64,000 nucleotides of DNA from UBA868 sp016776875 (lineage in GTDB: Bacteria > Pseudomonadota > Gammaproteobacteria > Arenicellales > UBA868), in the NCBI GenBank assembly GCA_051201585.1, contig CP179198.1, positions 496,001 through 560,000 of the forward strand. Direction: 5' to 3'. Below the pieces are notes generated by a model. That model ran no database searches and had not been told where the DNA came from. It saw only the letters and a list, made by a program, of their open reading frames with translations. Positions 36,859-45,752 of the stretch are shown piece by piece. The position numbers and the translations under genes are program-made. Position 1 is the first letter of the stretch. Every line of letters begins with the position of its first letter.

Positions 36859-36870
36859 GTCCACTGCTCT
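36823..36870 (-). other. Degenerate tRNA fragment (CAU anticodon) - second island boundary
   Basis: The minus strand shows a D-stem end (TTAGAGCA), an intact anticodon arm (GTGGA-CTCATAA-TCCAT), variable loop and T arm (GAGGG-TTCGAGT-CCTTC), then a 3' acceptor part without CCA. Past 36870 the match to a tRNA stops. It is in the same orientation as the fragment at 31986-32033 and shares CAATGGATTATGAGTCC with it. Not a functional tRNA gene as it stands. Confidence 0.65.
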
Positions 36871-36972
36871 AATTGGAAGGGGTGACATGTTCCGTTAGGC
36901 TACCCTGTCCGATTGAACCCTTTATCCCCGTAAAATACGGGTTCACAAGGTCAGCGTTTGGGGGGATTTAAT

Positions 36973-37782
36973 TTGGTAACTGAAAAAGATGTCTACTTCA
37001 GATTGCTGACTCCAGAATTGGGAGCGGTGGTTGAGAATCTCTCGTGGACCGCAGCATCGAAGTTTCAAAACCTGGAAACGATCAAATCAGCATTTGATCA
37101 ATACCTGGTTTTAATTTTTGAGCCACATGCGGGCTCGGCAGAGCAACTACGTGATTTCGTACGTTTGTTTGGCCCGCTATTTGAGCACCACAAAGATGAT
37201 GGCGTGCTTCCGGTAGAAGATGTTCCCGAAGTGCTTCAGATGTTAAAAGAGCCAGAAGGGAAAAGATTATTTGGCGGTAGTGATTGGCACGCGGACGTGA
37301 CTTTCCGAGACCCGGCGGGATACGTCTCGGCATTGCATGCCAAACAGGTGCCGCCAGTCGGTGGAGATACTCTGTTTGCTAATACCATCGCTGCGTTTTC
37401 AGCGCTGAGCTCGGGGATGCAGGACATGCTTCGTACGCGCAAAGCAGTTCATAGCTATTCAGGACCGGATGCACCGGATCATCCCACCGAAACTGCTATT
37501 CATCCTGTGGTCCGTCGACATCCGAAAACGGGTCAAGAGGGTCTTTACGTCAACCCGATGTTTGTGACACGGTTTGAGGGTATGACGGCTCGGGAGAGCA
37601 GGCCACTTCTTGATTTTTTAGACGAACACATGACGCGGTACGAATTTACGGCGCGTGTTTCATGGAAAAAAAATCAGTTGGTCATGTGGGATAACCGATT
37701 TACATTGCATTATCCGATTAACGATTTTTCGGGTCATCGGCGACTGTTATATCGCTGTACGGCAGTTGAGGGCCAAAACTAA
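36973..37782 (+). CDS. TauD/TfdA family 2-oxoglutarate dioxygenase
   Basis: A 269-residue Fe(II)/2-oxoglutarate dioxygenase of the TauD/TfdA type. Metal ligands are His106 and Asp108 (SDWHADVTF) and His246 (NRFTLHYPIN), with the 2-oxoglutarate-binding arginine in SGHRRLLYRC. LHAKQVPPVGGDTLFAN is a typical TauD segment. I choose the TTG at 36973 because a GGGGGG run lies 6-7 bases upstream; another TTG at 36958 is in frame. Relatives oxidise taurine, phenoxyacetates, betaines and similar compounds. It opens the run that leads to the MIO-less lyase homologue and hutI. Confidence 0.87.
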   Translation: MVTEKDVYFRLLTPELGAVVENLSWTAASKFQNLETIKSAFDQYLVLIFEPHAGSAEQLRDFVRLFGPLFEHHKDDGVLPVEDVPEVLQMLKEPEGKRLFGGSDWHADVTFRDPAGYVSALHAKQVPPVGGDTLFANTIAAFSALSSGMQDMLRTRKAVHSYSGPDAPDHPTETAIHPVVRRHPKTGQEGLYVNPMFVTRFEGMTARESRPLLDFLDEHMTRYEFTARVSWKKNQLVMWDNRFTLHYPINDFSGHRRLLYRCTAVEGQN

Positions 37783-37862
37783 CGGTAGGTCGATGGGTGT
37801 TGCGTTCGGTTATTAATTTGAAATATGTCAATTGACAGCCTTGATCAAAGGAGAGAAAAAAT

Positions 37863-38864
37863 TTGGAAAACCTGAACCTGCATTATCTTAACGCCCGGGA
37901 TATCAAGGCGCTGGAAATGACGGCAGATGAAATAATTGCTGCTCAGGAGGGCTCGCTCGCAGCACAGGGTCGCGGTGAAACAGTCATTGAACCCAGAATG
38001 CATTTACGCCCGGATCCTGAATTCCGGGGTCATTTTAATGTGCTTCGAGGATACATTGCGCCGATCGGCATTGCCGGCATCAAAGTGGTCGGCGATTTTA
38101 TTGATAACTATAAACTCGGCTACCCGTCAGAATTTGGGATGTTGACCTTAATGGATGCCCGGACGGGTGTTCCCCGAGCCGTTATTGATGCAACCGCGAT
38201 TACGGATATGCGTACCGGCGCAATGACCGCAGTAGGGGCCAAGTATCTGGCGCCATCAAAGCCAAAAGTTTTAGGCCATATCGGTGCCCGGGGCAGTTCG
38301 TACTGGAACGTTAAATTGCTGGATCACCTGTTTGACTTTGACGAAATACGGGTGCATTCCCGCCGACCAGAGAGTCGCAACAGTTTTGGAGAGCGCCTCT
38401 CTGATGATCTCGGCAAGGTGGTCACCGTGACCGAAGATTGGCAAAGCTGCCTAGAAGGCGCTGACATTATGGTTGAAGCATCCCGACTGGAGACCCCCGA
38501 ACCTCTTTTCCGAACCGAGTGGGTGCGGCCCGGTGCGTTAGTGATTCCCTATGGCACCCAGAGCACCGTTGAGGACAATATCACTGATATCATGGACAAG
38601 ATTTTGGTTGATCATTGGGACCAGTGCCTCATTGGACCCTTTGGCTGTCTACGTCGCCATGTCGATGAGGGGAGGGTCACTCGGGACACAATTCACGGAG
38701 AGATTGGATCTGTATGCGCCAACGAACTGACCGGTCGTGAAAGCGATGATGAGACAATTCTGTTTTGGCATCGCGGCCTATCAACATCAGATATTGCCCT
38801 CGGATGGGCGATGCTCGAAAAAGCCAAGCGTTTGAATATCGGGACGGTTCTCGATTACACATGA
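37863..38864 (+). CDS. Ornithine cyclodeaminase / mu-crystallin family protein
   Basis: A 333-residue NAD(P)-dependent enzyme. The family region reads KVVGDFIDNYKLGYPSEFGMLTLMDARTGVPRAVIDATAITDMRTGAMTAVGAKYLA, followed by the Rossmann motif GHIGARGSS. Members act as cyclodeaminases, ketimine or imine reductases, or alanine/opine-type dehydrogenases. The start is a TTG at 37863 after AAAGGAGAG. It overlaps the next gene by 4 bp (ATGA), so it is coupled to the HAL homologue. It could reduce an imine or release ammonia from an imidazole amino acid derivative (inference). Confidence 0.87.
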   Translation: MENLNLHYLNARDIKALEMTADEIIAAQEGSLAAQGRGETVIEPRMHLRPDPEFRGHFNVLRGYIAPIGIAGIKVVGDFIDNYKLGYPSEFGMLTLMDARTGVPRAVIDATAITDMRTGAMTAVGAKYLAPSKPKVLGHIGARGSSYWNVKLLDHLFDFDEIRVHSRRPESRNSFGERLSDDLGKVVTVTEDWQSCLEGADIMVEASRLETPEPLFRTEWVRPGALVIPYGTQSTVEDNITDIMDKILVDHWDQCLIGPFGCLRRHVDEGRVTRDTIHGEIGSVCANELTGRESDDETILFWHRGLSTSDIALGWAMLEKAKRLNIGTVLDYT

Positions 38865-40369
38865 TTCATATTAAGTCACCGTCTGATATTAACTCCGGCA
38901 CGATTACTGCCGTGGCCTATGCGGGGGAAAGGTTAGAGATCGCGCCTGATTTGCTTGCTGCCGTCGATCAATCACGCGAGACGTTTAATGCCTTAATTGA
39001 CTCAGGTGTCGCCTGTTATGGCGTCACAACGGGACTTGGCAAGATGAGCACAACGAATCTGTCTGATGAGGCGCGAGGCGACATTTCAAAGAATATGATG
39101 ATGGCCCGCGCAGTTGCTTTTGGAGCGGCTTTACCCCGACCGGTTGCCCGGGCAATGATGGTGATACGGCTGGTTAATTTTTTATCAGGACAGGATGGCG
39201 TCAGCAGTCAATTATGTCGTTACATCGTGTCGAGATTGAACGATGACTTTGATCCGTTTGTTCCATCTCAGGGACATGGTTTTGCAGCAGACGGCACTCC
39301 AAATGCACACTGCTTTCAAACCTTAATCGGTGAGGGTCGAGTGCTTGATGATCGCGGCGCTTCCATTTCCGCTGCCGTCGCTTTGTCTGAGCGAAACCAA
39401 ATGCCCTATGAACTTGCGCCAAAAGAGGGTTTGGCACTCATTAACGGTATTACCGCGCTACCGGCCTATGCGATTTATGCCCACCGCCAGGCCAGCGCTC
39501 TGCATCGGTTTTCAAACCGAGTTGCGGCTTTATCGATGGATGCAATTGCATCGCCCAAGGATTCTATTCACCCTGCGCTTGCGGTCGGTGCCAGCGCGGG
39601 TGTTTCAACCGTGATCGACGACCTGAATGAATATTTGCGCGGCAGTACCGTTCAACCATACAAACTGCAAGCGGCAGTCTCCCTTAGAATTATTCCGCAA
39701 GTGCATGGCGCACATGCCGATGCGCTCAGCCAAGTCCAATCAGGCATCGAGCAGACAATCCAAACGTTTTCCGGAAATCCAATGCTGGTTAACGACGGTG
39801 GTGAGGGCACACCGGCGTTACTTTCGGTAGGCAGTTTTCATAACCAGTTTCTGGTTAATTTGATTGAGTATTTAGCGATATCGACCGCGCATGTTATTTG
39901 TCTTAGCGAGCGCCGCTTGCATCGAATGATGGATGAAAACCAGACGGGCCTCAATCCACAGCTCGCACCTCGTCCCGGGTTAGATGCAGGTATGGTGGTC
40001 GCACACAAGGCGTGCATTGATCTGACGGCCCGGGTCCGGATGGCAGCTCAGCCGTTGTCTTTAATGACGTCCGAAACCTCTGGCGGGCAGGAGGACTATA
40101 TGTCGATGGCAGTTCCGGTGATTCAACGTTTACTGGAAATCGTAAGGCTTGGGGTTGCCGTGCTGACCTATGAAACCTTGGCAGGGTGTGTTGCCCTCGA
40201 TCAGCGTCAGGCTGTTTTTGGAGCAGGGGTCACCGAGCTTTATGATTTTGTGCGAGCGCATATTCCACCCCTGGATAAGGACCGCTCGCCCGGCGAGGAT
40301 TTCGAGATTATTCATCACCAGATTTGTGGTGAGTATTTCGCCGAACTTGATTTGGGTAGCCAAACTTGA
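38861..40369 (+). CDS. Histidine ammonia-lyase homologue lacking the MIO triad
   Basis: A 502-residue member of the aromatic ammonia-lyase family. Where true HALs have GASGDLAPLAH, this protein has GFAADGTPNAH (Phe141-Ala142-Ala143), so the Ala-Ser-Gly needed for the MIO cofactor is gone. Much else is kept: Tyr53 in CYGVTTGLG, ALINGITA, SLRIIPQVHGA, GNPMLVNDGG and GGQEDYMSMA (His replaced by Tyr after QED). The open frame extends to 38765, but ATG 38861 overlaps the previous stop and fits the family. Ergothionase, which eliminates trimethylamine from ergothioneine, is to my knowledge a MIO-less relative. Next to hutI, an elimination giving a (thio)urocanate is the best guess. Confidence 0.85.
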   Translation: MIHIKSPSDINSGTITAVAYAGERLEIAPDLLAAVDQSRETFNALIDSGVACYGVTTGLGKMSTTNLSDEARGDISKNMMMARAVAFGAALPRPVARAMMVIRLVNFLSGQDGVSSQLCRYIVSRLNDDFDPFVPSQGHGFAADGTPNAHCFQTLIGEGRVLDDRGASISAAVALSERNQMPYELAPKEGLALINGITALPAYAIYAHRQASALHRFSNRVAALSMDAIASPKDSIHPALAVGASAGVSTVIDDLNEYLRGSTVQPYKLQAAVSLRIIPQVHGAHADALSQVQSGIEQTIQTFSGNPMLVNDGGEGTPALLSVGSFHNQFLVNLIEYLAISTAHVICLSERRLHRMMDENQTGLNPQLAPRPGLDAGMVVAHKACIDLTARVRMAAQPLSLMTSETSGGQEDYMSMAVPVIQRLLEIVRLGVAVLTYETLAGCVALDQRQAVFGAGVTELYDFVRAHIPPLDKDRSPGEDFEIIHHQICGEYFAELDLGSQT

Positions 40370-41613
40370 TTCTTTGGGAAAACGCCCGGATTGCGCCCAT
40401 GAGTGATCCAGTCCCCGGGCAACAGATCATAAACGACGGCGCTGTGCTGACCGATGGCGACAGGATCGTTGCGGTTGGTGAAAGAGATAGCGTGCTCTCA
40501 AATCTGATTCCTGCTAAAGCCGATCAGTCGATTCAGGAGTCCGTCGACTGTGGTGGCGGACTCCTCTTGCCCGGGCTTATCGATTGTCATACCCATCTTG
40601 TTTTTGCAGGCGATCGCGCCCGGGAATTTGAGCAACGCCTGGAAGGTCTGAGCTATGAAGAAATATCAAGACAGGGCGGCGGAATACGCTCGACAGTTGC
40701 TGCCACTCGGCAGAGTTCAGAGGAGACATTGCGCTCGGCTGCCTACAAAAGAGCAACCCGGATGTGTGCGAATGGCGTGACCACCCTGGAGGTCAAAAGT
40801 GGCTACGGATTGAATCTGGATGATGAGCAAAAGATGCTTTTGGTCGCGCAATCATTGCAAGATCTGTTGCCGGTTTCAGTTCACAGTACGTTCTTAGGCG
40901 CACACGCAATTCCGGAAGAGTTTCTGGGTTCCAGTGATGATTATGTTGATCTCGTTTGTGAAGAAATGCTCCCGTTAGTTGCAGCGCAGAAAATTGCGAA
41001 TAGCGTCGATGCGTTTTGTGAAACAATCGCGTTCTCAAATGCTCAGGTACGCAGGGTCTTTGAGAAGGCAAGAAGTTTAAGCCTGCCGGTGAGACTTCAT
41101 GCAGACCAGCTTACCAACAGCGGCGGCGCGGCGTTGGCGGCCGAGTTTCACGCGTTGTCCGCAGATCATCTTGAATATGCGGACGAAGCAGGAATTCGGG
41201 CTTTGGCGCAATCAGGCACGGTTGCGGTGTTGCTGCCTGGCGCATTTTATTTTCTAAATGAACGTCAATGTCCACCGGTTGAATTATGTCGGGAGCACGG
41301 TGTGCCTATTGCGCTGGCTACAGATTACAATCCCGGGAGTTCGCCGGTTGAATCCCTGTTGTTTGTCCTCAATATGGGATGTGTGCTGTTTGGCATGACG
41401 CCACGTGAGGCGGTTGCGGGCGTGACGATTCATGCAGCGAAGGCCTTGGGTTATGCTGATCGCGGCGTACTGGCCGCCGGCATGAGAGCTGATTTCGCGG
41501 TTTTTGACGCGGAGACGCTGGCACACCTTTGTTATCCAATCGGCGCACGTCCCGCTCAGAAAGTTGTGCAGGCAGGTTGTCAAACTCACTTACATCCGCA
41601 CGTATCTGTGTAG
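40366..41613 (+). CDS. hutI: Imidazolonepropionase
   Basis: A 415-residue amidohydrolase that opens the imidazolone ring to give N-formimidoylglutamate. Family signs: LLLPGLIDCHTHLVFAGDRAREFEQRLEG, QGGGIRSTVAATR, TTLEVKSGYGLNLDDEQKML, STFLGAHAIPEEF, VRLHADQL and LATDYNPGSSPVESL. The start is a TTG that overlaps the lyase stop by 4 bp (TTGA) and gives the usual N-terminus ILWENARIAPM. It is not next to the main hut genes at 18-24 kb but coupled to the MIO-less lyase homologue. It may serve both the histidine pathway and the putative betaine pathway. Confidence 0.93.
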   Translation: MILWENARIAPMSDPVPGQQIINDGAVLTDGDRIVAVGERDSVLSNLIPAKADQSIQESVDCGGGLLLPGLIDCHTHLVFAGDRAREFEQRLEGLSYEEISRQGGGIRSTVAATRQSSEETLRSAAYKRATRMCANGVTTLEVKSGYGLNLDDEQKMLLVAQSLQDLLPVSVHSTFLGAHAIPEEFLGSSDDYVDLVCEEMLPLVAAQKIANSVDAFCETIAFSNAQVRRVFEKARSLSLPVRLHADQLTNSGGAALAAEFHALSADHLEYADEAGIRALAQSGTVAVLLPGAFYFLNERQCPPVELCREHGVPIALATDYNPGSSPVESLLFVLNMGCVLFGMTPREAVAGVTIHAAKALGYADRGVLAAGMRADFAVFDAETLAHLCYPIGARPAQKVVQAGCQTHLHPHVSV

Positions 41614-41626
41614 GAGAGATGTTTTT

Positions 41627-42436
41627 ATGGGTCAGTCCCAAAATGTAGCTATCTCGGACGACGTGATTAATGAATTCCATGAAAACGGCGTGGCGGTGAT
41701 TCGTGGTTTGTTTGGACCATGGGTGGACGGGGTTCGGGAAGCGATTGAGGAGAACAAGCTTAATCCCAGCTGGCGAGAGCGAACCTACAAGCCTGAAAAT
41801 AAGAATGAAAGTGAATTTTTTCAGGATTATTGTGTTTGGAATAATTTTGCCGGATACCGGGCGTTAGTTATGGAATCTCCTATGGCAAAAATTGCAGCGC
41901 AACTCATGCGCTCGAAAACCGCAAAAATTTTCCATGATCATGTACTCGTTAAAGAGCCTGGAAATAGCGTCAAAACGCCCTGGCACCATGATCAGCCGTA
42001 TTACATCGTTGATGGCCAGCAGTCGGTAAGCTTTTGGGTACCTTTGGACGTGGTGCCTCAGGAGCGGAGCATCGAATTTATTGCAGGGTCGCATCAATGG
42101 GGTAAGGACTTTAAGCCAAAGCGTTTTGATGGTACTGATTTATACGCAGACGATGGTGCAGAACCAGTTCCTGAGATAGACGGTTGCCGCGACTTGTTCA
42201 ATATCAAATCCTGGGCAACTGAGCCTGGTGATGCCATTGCATTTAATTTCAGAACACTGCACGGCGCCGCTGCCAATCCGTCCCCAGAGCGTCGTCGAGT
42301 GACTTCGGTTCGATGGGTCGGTGACGATGCAAGATTTGTTCAGCGCCAAGGCAAAACGTCTCCTTTTTTTCCGGATCTGGATTACCGCGATGGAGATCCG
42401 TTTGGCGGCAAAGATTTTCCGCTCATATTTCCGTAG
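41627..42436 (+). CDS. Phytanoyl-CoA dioxygenase (PhyH) family protein
   Basis: A 269-residue Fe(II)/2-oxoglutarate oxygenase. The metal site is TPWHHDQPYY (H-x-D) with the distal histidine in FRTLHGAAANPSPERRRVTSVRWVGDD, which also supplies the 2-oxoglutarate arginine. IEFIAGSHQWGKDFKPKRF is typical. The frame stays open to 41504 inside hutI, but ATG 41627 has the ribosome site GGAGAG and starts 13 bp after the hutI stop. It is one of three PhyH genes here and the second 2-oxoglutarate oxygenase in this cluster after TauD. Substrate unknown. Confidence 0.88.
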   Translation: MGQSQNVAISDDVINEFHENGVAVIRGLFGPWVDGVREAIEENKLNPSWRERTYKPENKNESEFFQDYCVWNNFAGYRALVMESPMAKIAAQLMRSKTAKIFHDHVLVKEPGNSVKTPWHHDQPYYIVDGQQSVSFWVPLDVVPQERSIEFIAGSHQWGKDFKPKRFDGTDLYADDGAEPVPEIDGCRDLFNIKSWATEPGDAIAFNFRTLHGAAANPSPERRRVTSVRWVGDDARFVQRQGKTSPFFPDLDYRDGDPFGGKDFPLIFP

Positions 42437-42531
42437 GTCAGTCATTCGCCATATTTACGCGATAAACGTTTTGCCGTCATTCATACTTTCTTCCAATTTT
42501 TTTGAAGTGATTAACGGATAGGTCATCCACC

Positions 42532-43212
42532 ATGTTTAGAGCGTTCGCACAATTATTGCGACCGGCCCGATCAGTGCCAACGACGATCTGGAGTGCGCAC
42601 TCTCCAACAACGTTCAAGCCTCGCCCGGCGACTTTTTTGAGTCTGGTCATCGGGCTCTGGCTTTTTGGAACAGGGGAGGCCATGTTTATTGCGGCCGGAC
42701 TTGGTGTGAGCCCCTGGACGGTGTTGGCGCAAGGACTATCGTTGCAAACGGGCTGGAGTGTCGGCGTGTCGACATTTGCAGTCAGCGTTGCGGTTCTTTC
42801 TTTATGGATCCCGCTTAAAGAGCGCCCGGGCCTTGGCACACTGATGAATGCAGTTATCGTCTCTATATCGATAGATGTCATGACGCCATTGCTCACGGTA
42901 TCAGGCGGCGAAGCGTTTCGATATTTTCAGATGATCGGGGGGGTAATTTTAATCGGTGCGGCAAGCGGTTTTTACCTGACCGCTAATTTAGGCCCCGGAC
43001 CTCGTGATGGGTTAATGACAGGTCTTCAGCGCGTTTTTGGTTGGCCGATTGGATGGGTTCGTGCGGGAATAGAAATTGTGGTTCTGATTGCGGGATGGTT
43101 GCTCGGGGGAGTCGTTGGCATTGGCACGGTTGTGTTTGCGCTTGGGGTGGGTTACTCGGTTGCTGTTTTCATGTCCCTGATGAAATTTTTTAGCCCAAAA
43201 TCGGATGCTTGA
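42532..43212 (+). CDS. YczE/YitT-type integral membrane protein
   Basis: A 226-residue membrane protein with about five hydrophobic spans (LSLVIGLWLFGTGEAMFIAAGLG, VSTFAVSVAVLSLWIPL, IGGVILIGAASGFYLTANLG, IEIVVLIAGWLLGGVVGIGTVVFALGVGYSVAVFMSL). GVSPWTVLAQGLSLQTG and LGPGPRDGLMTGL are marks of the YczE family, whose function is poorly known. It follows the PhyH gene by 95 bp and overlaps the end of the convergent LysR gene by 23 bp. It could move a substrate or product of the TauD-HutI cluster (inference). Confidence 0.8.
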   Translation: MFRAFAQLLRPARSVPTTIWSAHSPTTFKPRPATFLSLVIGLWLFGTGEAMFIAAGLGVSPWTVLAQGLSLQTGWSVGVSTFAVSVAVLSLWIPLKERPGLGTLMNAVIVSISIDVMTPLLTVSGGEAFRYFQMIGGVILIGAASGFYLTANLGPGPRDGLMTGLQRVFGWPIGWVRAGIEIVVLIAGWLLGGVVGIGTVVFALGVGYSVAVFMSLMKFFSPKSDA

Positions 43213-44098
43213 AAAATGTTTCGCAGCAGCGGCTGAAAGCGACGGCCCGTTGAGTCTGCCGAAGACCTTCGGGATAAGCCAACACAACTGAAAGGGGAGC
43301 CACTTTCTCCCGAATCGGGACACAGCGCACCTCGCCGCCATCATAGGTTTTTTGTGACGCAGGTTGTAGATTCAAAATACTGTAGCCTTTACCATTTGCG
43401 ACGAGTCCGCGAACCAATTCAAAAGATTGACTGCGGTGTTTGATATAGGGCTGGATTCCAATCTTGCCAAAAAAGCCCAGGAAGTAATCTCGACTATGCG
43501 GAAGATCAAGCAGAATGAAAGGATCATTCTGTAATGATCGAAGAGACACTACTGATTCATTTGCTAAAGGATGGCTCGCAGATAGAAGCAGGTGTGGTTT
43601 TACTTTTGCGAGTGGCTGTTTTTTGAATCCAGACTCAAGGTCAAGGTCGTAGAGAAGCGCGATCTCGATTCCGCCATTAAGTAGTAACTTTTTCAGTTCA
43701 TCCAACGGCCCTTCAATAATTTGAATATCCAGCTCTGGGTGTTGATCATGGGTCATACTCAGCAGGCCCGGGAGAAAGAAGGGCGACAACGTCCAGAAGC
43801 ATCCAATTTCCAATGGGCCCTGAGCAGATTCACCGAGCGCTCTTCCTGTTGCCGACACTTCTTCGGCATGCGCTAATAACGATCGGGCTCGAGCCAGAAA
43901 GGCACTGCCGGATGGCGTTAGCGAGACCCCTTTGGCATGATGACGAATAAGAAGTTGAAGATCTAATGACTCCTCCAGTTGGGCGATAGAGGTCGATAGA
44001 GCGGGTTGGGATAAGAATAGTTCTTTAGCCGCCGTTGAGATATTTTCACGTTCTGCCACCCGAATGAAGTGACGCAGTTGACGAAGGGTAAATGACAT
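43190..44098 (-). CDS. LysR-type transcriptional regulator
   Basis: A 302-residue LysR protein: MSFTLRQLRHFIRVAERENISTAAKELFLSQPALSTSIAQLEESLDLQLLIRHHAKGVSLTPSG, then a normal effector domain with GPLEIGCFWTLSPFFLPGLLSMTHDQHPEL. It is divergent from the HpaB-type monooxygenase gene across 134 bp rich in A+T (44100-44150), so it most likely controls the operon from 44233 onward. The 5' part of this spacer holds no clear LysR T-N11-A box that I can single out. Confidence 0.88.
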   Translation of the reverse strand: MSFTLRQLRHFIRVAERENISTAAKELFLSQPALSTSIAQLEESLDLQLLIRHHAKGVSLTPSGSAFLARARSLLAHAEEVSATGRALGESAQGPLEIGCFWTLSPFFLPGLLSMTHDQHPELDIQIIEGPLDELKKLLLNGGIEIALLYDLDLESGFKKQPLAKVKPHLLLSASHPLANESVVSLRSLQNDPFILLDLPHSRDYFLGFFGKIGIQPYIKHRSQSFELVRGLVANGKGYSILNLQPASQKTYDGGEVRCVPIREKVAPLSVVLAYPEGLRQTQRAVAFSRCCETFFKHPILG

Positions 44099-44232
44099 AA
44101 AAAAAATCTATTTAAATGATCTTAAAACCATATTTTACAAGGGTAAGTAAATCCGCAAAAGTAGGTTCCAATAAGTCTGGATAAATCAGTTTGACCTTGT
44201 ATTAAGCATATTCTCAGAAGGGAGAGACCCAA

Positions 44233-45703
44233 ATGATCAGGACGGGAGATGAGTATCGCGATTCAATCCGCGACGGGCGTGAGGTGTTCATGAATGGTGA
44301 AAAAGTGCCCGATGTGACGACTCACCCGATGTTTAAGCCGCTGGTTGATATTCGGGCCCGAATTTACGACATGCAGCACGAGGCGGCGACAGCCCCAAAG
44401 ATGGTTTATCGCGATGATGATGGCGAGCCGTATTCGATTGGGCTTAAGCTGCCTTATTCACAGAATGATTGGAGCGAGAAACGTGCGTCCACCGATGCGA
44501 TCTTTGATGATATCGGCGGCGTGGTCACACGAGTGGGCGATGAGACCGTGGGTGAGATGTGGTCTCTTTATGACGGCCAAGATGTTCTGAATCAGGTTGA
44601 TCCACAGTTTTCTAAAAATATAAAGAACCACATTCATAAAGTGATTGATCAAGATCCTTTCCATGTTTCGGCAAACACGGATCCCAAGGGAGACCGGTCG
44701 AAAGCGCCACAGGATCAGGATCCAGACATGTTATTACATGTCGTTAAGGAAACTGACGAGGGGATTGTGGTCAGAGGGGCAAAGTTTGAGACGGCCGCGG
44801 CTTATGCCAATCAAGCCTTCACGAAACCGACCATCGCGAATTGGGGCAACGAGGCGTACTCTGATTATGCAGTAGGCTTTATTTGCGATCTGGGGTCTCC
44901 GGGTATCCGAATGATTTGTCGAACCGGTTTTGCAGGACGTGCATCAAAAGAAGATTACCCGCTGTCAAATCGTTTTGATGAAATCGACTCGTTAGTTATT
45001 TTTGACAACGTACTGATTCCCTGGGAGAACGTTCTTTTTTACCGGCATACGAAAGCCGCTGTTTTTATCCGAGCGACGCTTCATCGCTATTCAGCGTTTG
45101 CATTTGTTCAGCGTATTTTGAAGTACGCCGACATGATGATTGGTGCAGCACTTTTCAATGTACGCCAGACAGGCTTGGATAAACAACAAGCCGTGCAGGA
45201 GAAGCTTTTCACAGCTAGCGGTGTATCGGGAAGGGATCAACGCGCATCTTACGGCTGCGATCGCGATGGCAGAAAAGAGTCCAAATGATTTACTGATGCC
45301 AAATCAGTCTCTGTTGCTGACCGGGCGGGTCCATGCGTGTTCCAACCTGCCTGCGATGATGCATATTGCGCGAGAATTATGTGGTGGACAAATCTGTGTG
45401 ACGCCAGACTTCGCTTGTTTTTCAGATCAGGAGAGCGGCCCCTGGCTCGATAAGTTTTATTCCATTAATGATGATTGGGTAGCAGAAGACCGTCGAAAGC
45501 TTCTCGCTTACGCAAGGGATTTATTAAATTCTGATTATGCTGGACACCGGCTCACGTTTCAGTTGTTTGCCCAGTCGCCACCCTTCGCACATCTTGGTGC
45601 GGTGTACCGAAATTTCGATTGGGACAATGCTTTGGATTTTGTTCAACACTCGGCGAACTTATCTGACCGAGTTAAACCTGACAAGAAAAAAGCAGCTGCT
45701 TAA
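44233..45703 (+). CDS. HpaB/PvcC-type flavin-dependent monooxygenase, frameshifted
   Basis: About 489 residues of the 4-hydroxyphenylacetate 3-monooxygenase large-subunit family, which uses FADH2 from a separate reductase. Seen: MIRTGDEYRDSIRDGREVFMNGEKVPDVTTHPMFKPLVD, GIVVRGAKFETAAAYANQAF, and IFDNVLIPWENVLFYRH. The frame shifts at 45206-45209 (AAGCTTTTC). With three T instead of four the joint reads VQEKLSQLAVYREGINAHLTAAIAMAE and continues to HIARELCGGQ and GHRLTFQLFAQSPPFAHLGAVYR. The substrate is probably a phenol, indole, pyrrole or other ring, given the RidA, DUF1028 and M20 neighbours. No reductase (HpaC) gene was seen. Confidence 0.83.
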
Positions 45704-45752
45704 TCGGTAATTTGATAATTTTTGAAAAAATGAATGACAGGAGATTTTGACT

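Noticed and set aside
36823..36870. A second functional tRNA gene
   Set aside because: No CCA end, no 5' acceptor strand; homology stops in the D arm at 36870.
36926..36941. CCCGTA-AAA-TACGGG hairpin before the tauD gene as a terminator
   Set aside because: Stem of six with no T tract; too weak to call.
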